Assembly (NCBI RefSeq): GCF_014839835.1
Contig: NC_071624.1
Span: forward strand, 22,728,612 to 22,792,611
Length of the DNA stretch: 64,000 nt
Reading direction: 5' to 3'
DNA from: Dryobates pubescens
Taxonomy: Eukaryota > Chordata > Aves > Piciformes > Picidae
The notes beneath the pieces are model-generated. The model searched no databases. It saw only the letters and a list, made by a program, of their open reading frames with translations, and was not told the origin of the DNA. Shown here in pieces: positions 63,701-64,000 of the stretch. Within the stretch, counting starts at the first letter, position 1. Each line of letters starts with the position of its first letter. A program made the position numbers and the translations under genes.

Positions 63701-64000
63701 AGTATTGCCTTCTGTCTGTCTGAGTGGAGTGGAGACCCAGCTTTCCAGCCAGGAGCTGCTCAGTTGACCCCTGGTGTCCCACCTCTGGGGAAACTGGGGT
63801 GGGCACTGGGAGGAGAGGAGTGGAGGCTCTTGGCTTGTACTGTGTCAGGCTGCAGTAGAAAGTCCTCTTGTCATGACCTGGTAAGGTCAAGGCAAAAGGG
63901 ATTTCAATCTACACTGGAGCTCCACCAATGTTGTAGATTCCATCTCTCTTTTCTGTGTCCTTCCTTGTGCAGCTGAAGAGCAAATGAAGAACAAAGTCCT
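50162..64000 (+). CDS. TDRD5: TDRD5-like LOTUS-LOTUS-Tudor protein, 3' end beyond window
   Basis: Germline RNA-silencing scaffold by family: mouse TDRD5 sits in the chromatoid body and is needed for LINE silencing in spermatogenesis. Exons: 50162-50393, 51359-51760, 52524-52651, 54050-54270, 55130-55336, 56895-56961, 58898-59098, 60616-60777, 62022-62171, 62615-62831, 63049-63153, 63973-64000 (cut by the edge). All junctions are GT/AG and in phase, giving about 706 codons here. LOTUS 1 is about residues 5-77 ([30 protein letters not shown]). LOTUS 2 is about 130-200 ([33 protein letters not shown]). The extended Tudor domain, about 285-460, has [61 protein letters not shown] and [17 protein letters not shown]. 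The third LOTUS of mammalian TDRD5 was not found. The start is chosen because [19 protein letters not shown] aligns with MSEQERIQECLRKEIRSLL and lies just after an acceptor. The last four exons are weakly conserved and less certain. Confidence 0.88.
53025..53530 (-). mobile_element. CR1: CR1 LINE, antisense half of head-to-head pair
   Basis: TAGAATAGAATAAACCAGGT to AAACTGAGGGGCCCAGAACC, in a TDRD5-like intron. Confidence 0.93.
53531..53880 (+). mobile_element. CR1: CR1 LINE, sense half of pair
   Basis: TCTGGGAGACCTTCTTGCTC to CCAACCTGGTGAATTCTATT; both halves carry outward TTCTA-type tails. Confidence 0.92.
54398..54572 (+). mobile_element. CR1: CR1 LINE piece, left arm of palindrome
   Basis: CTTTCAAAGGCCTGCAGTGA to AGGGCTTGATGAGGCCTTAA, second subfamily. 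Confidence 0.85.
54573..55055 (-). mobile_element. CR1: CR1 LINE piece, right arm of palindrome
   Basis: AACCTCCAGGGATGAGGCCT to GATTGGCTTTCTGGGCTGGC. It ends 74 bases before the Tudor exon at 55130. Confidence 0.9.
55355..55540 (-). mobile_element. CR1: Diverged CR1 LINE, antisense part
   Basis: CCCTTTGGAGGTCGCTCTCT, GCTGTTCCAGGGCTTAGTTA; an old copy. Confidence 0.5.
55541..55615 (+). mobile_element. CR1: CR1 LINE 3' tip, sense
   Basis: GGGTTGGATTCAATGATCTT, GGTCTCTTCCAACCTCTAAT. Confidence 0.65.
55620..56200 (-). mobile_element. CR1: Old CR1 LINE reverse-transcriptase fragment
   Basis: Minus-strand similarity to the palm and thumb of CR1 reverse transcriptase (GTGACCCCTGGGGTGCACTG, CAAGGTAGACAAAACTTGCT), much more diverged than other copies. 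Confidence 0.7.
56977..57180 (+). mobile_element. ERVL-type LTR, left part (interrupted)
   Basis: Begins TGTAGTGGTTTAGATGG and shares AAGCAAATGAAGGCTGTGTT and AGTATTGACAATATCACACA with the 21711 element. It ends abruptly at a CR1 insertion and appears to resume at 58189. No internal retroviral region is visible, so it is read as an old solo LTR. Confidence 0.65.
57181..58188 (-). mobile_element. CR1: CR1 LINE inserted in an LTR
   Basis: Tip AGTGTCACTAAGGTTGGAAG, body into the reverse transcriptase (minus strand [32 protein letters not shown]). One of the longest and best preserved copies. Confidence 0.94.
58189..58530 (+). mobile_element. ERVL-type LTR, right part
   Basis: CTAGTTAATTAGACTAACAA, GTTACGAAAGTTAG, GAAATGAAAGACAGACAGAC and CTGACCAATGAAATTAGTTT are typical of avian ERVL LTRs. 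Together with 56977-57180 it makes one LTR of roughly 550 bases split by a CR1. The right boundary is uncertain. Confidence 0.6.
59100..60194. other. TDRD5-like intron, no repeats recognised
   Basis: About 1.1 kb without CR1 or exons that I can support. Confidence 0.5.
60195..60489 (+). mobile_element. CR1: CR1 LINE 3' fragment
   Basis: CAGGGAGTGATAGGACTGGG to AATTCTATGGTTCTGTGA, about 130 bases before a TDRD5-like exon. Confidence 0.92.
60943..61925 (-). mobile_element. CR1: CR1 LINE, long antisense copy with RT core
   Basis: Tip CAATAGAATAGAATGAACCA, body to the palm motifs (minus strand [32 protein letters not shown]). It ends just upstream of the TDRD5-like exon acceptor at 62020. Confidence 0.94.
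62172..62614. other. TDRD5-like intron, nothing recognised
   Basis: Unique-looking intron of about 440 bases. Confidence 0.5.
63180..63640 (+). mobile_element. CR1: CR1 LINE 3' fragment
   Basis: GAAGGTGTCCAGAGAAGGGC to TTCCAACCTGGTTAATTCTG. It begins only about 27 bases after the donor of the TDRD5-like exon ending at 63153. Confidence 0.93.

Overview
The window looks like nuclear DNA of a bird, most likely a piciform (woodpecker) or another CR1-rich lineage such as hornbills or hoopoes. The evidence is very dense chicken-repeat 1 (CR1) LINE DNA: about 59 pieces, by my hand estimate roughly 36% of the window. Their 3' ends carry TTCTA-type or ATTCTRTGA-type tails. Avian-type LTR fragments and vertebrate exon-intron genes with GT/AG junctions in consistent phase support this. 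The species assignment is inference.

Layout. (1) 1-2 kb: a 0.7-kb pure pyrimidine microsatellite and a CCTGCCAGTGCC-type minisatellite, without genes. (2) 2.5-10.1 kb: a small chemokine locus. A monocyte-chemoattractant-like CC chemokine lies on the plus strand (6129-7113) and a CCL3/4/5-like CC chemokine on the minus strand (8891-10048). The first is enclosed by a nearly perfect 577-bp inverted repeat (2480-3056 / 7409-7986) that carries its own 3' UTR end. (3) 10.2-21.3 kb: CR1 copies, a 35-unit 16/17-bp minisatellite, and one unidentified reading frame. (4) 21.3-47.9 kb: a complete, compact NUP98-like nucleoporin gene on the minus strand. It has 16 coding exons predicting about 728 aa: FG repeats, GLEBS motif, autoproteolytic domain and HF|S site, but no Nup96 half. 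Its likely promoter is a CpG island with a (GGGGCC)7 repeat. (5) 49.4 kb to the window end: a TDRD5-like gene on the plus strand. It has two LOTUS domains and an extended Tudor domain, lacks the third LOTUS of mammalian TDRD5, and runs off the right edge.

The NUP98-like and TDRD5-like genes stand head to head, each starting from its own CpG island. In mammals NUP98, TDRD5 and the CC chemokines lie on three different chromosomes. The two genes therefore look like diverged paralogues or rearranged copies. TDRD5 acts in germline transposon silencing and Nup98 is an FG protein of pores and perinuclear granules, so a germline pore/nuage module is a reasonable but untested hypothesis. All exon coordinates were read by hand from splice signals, reading phase and remembered family sequences; no alignment was run.
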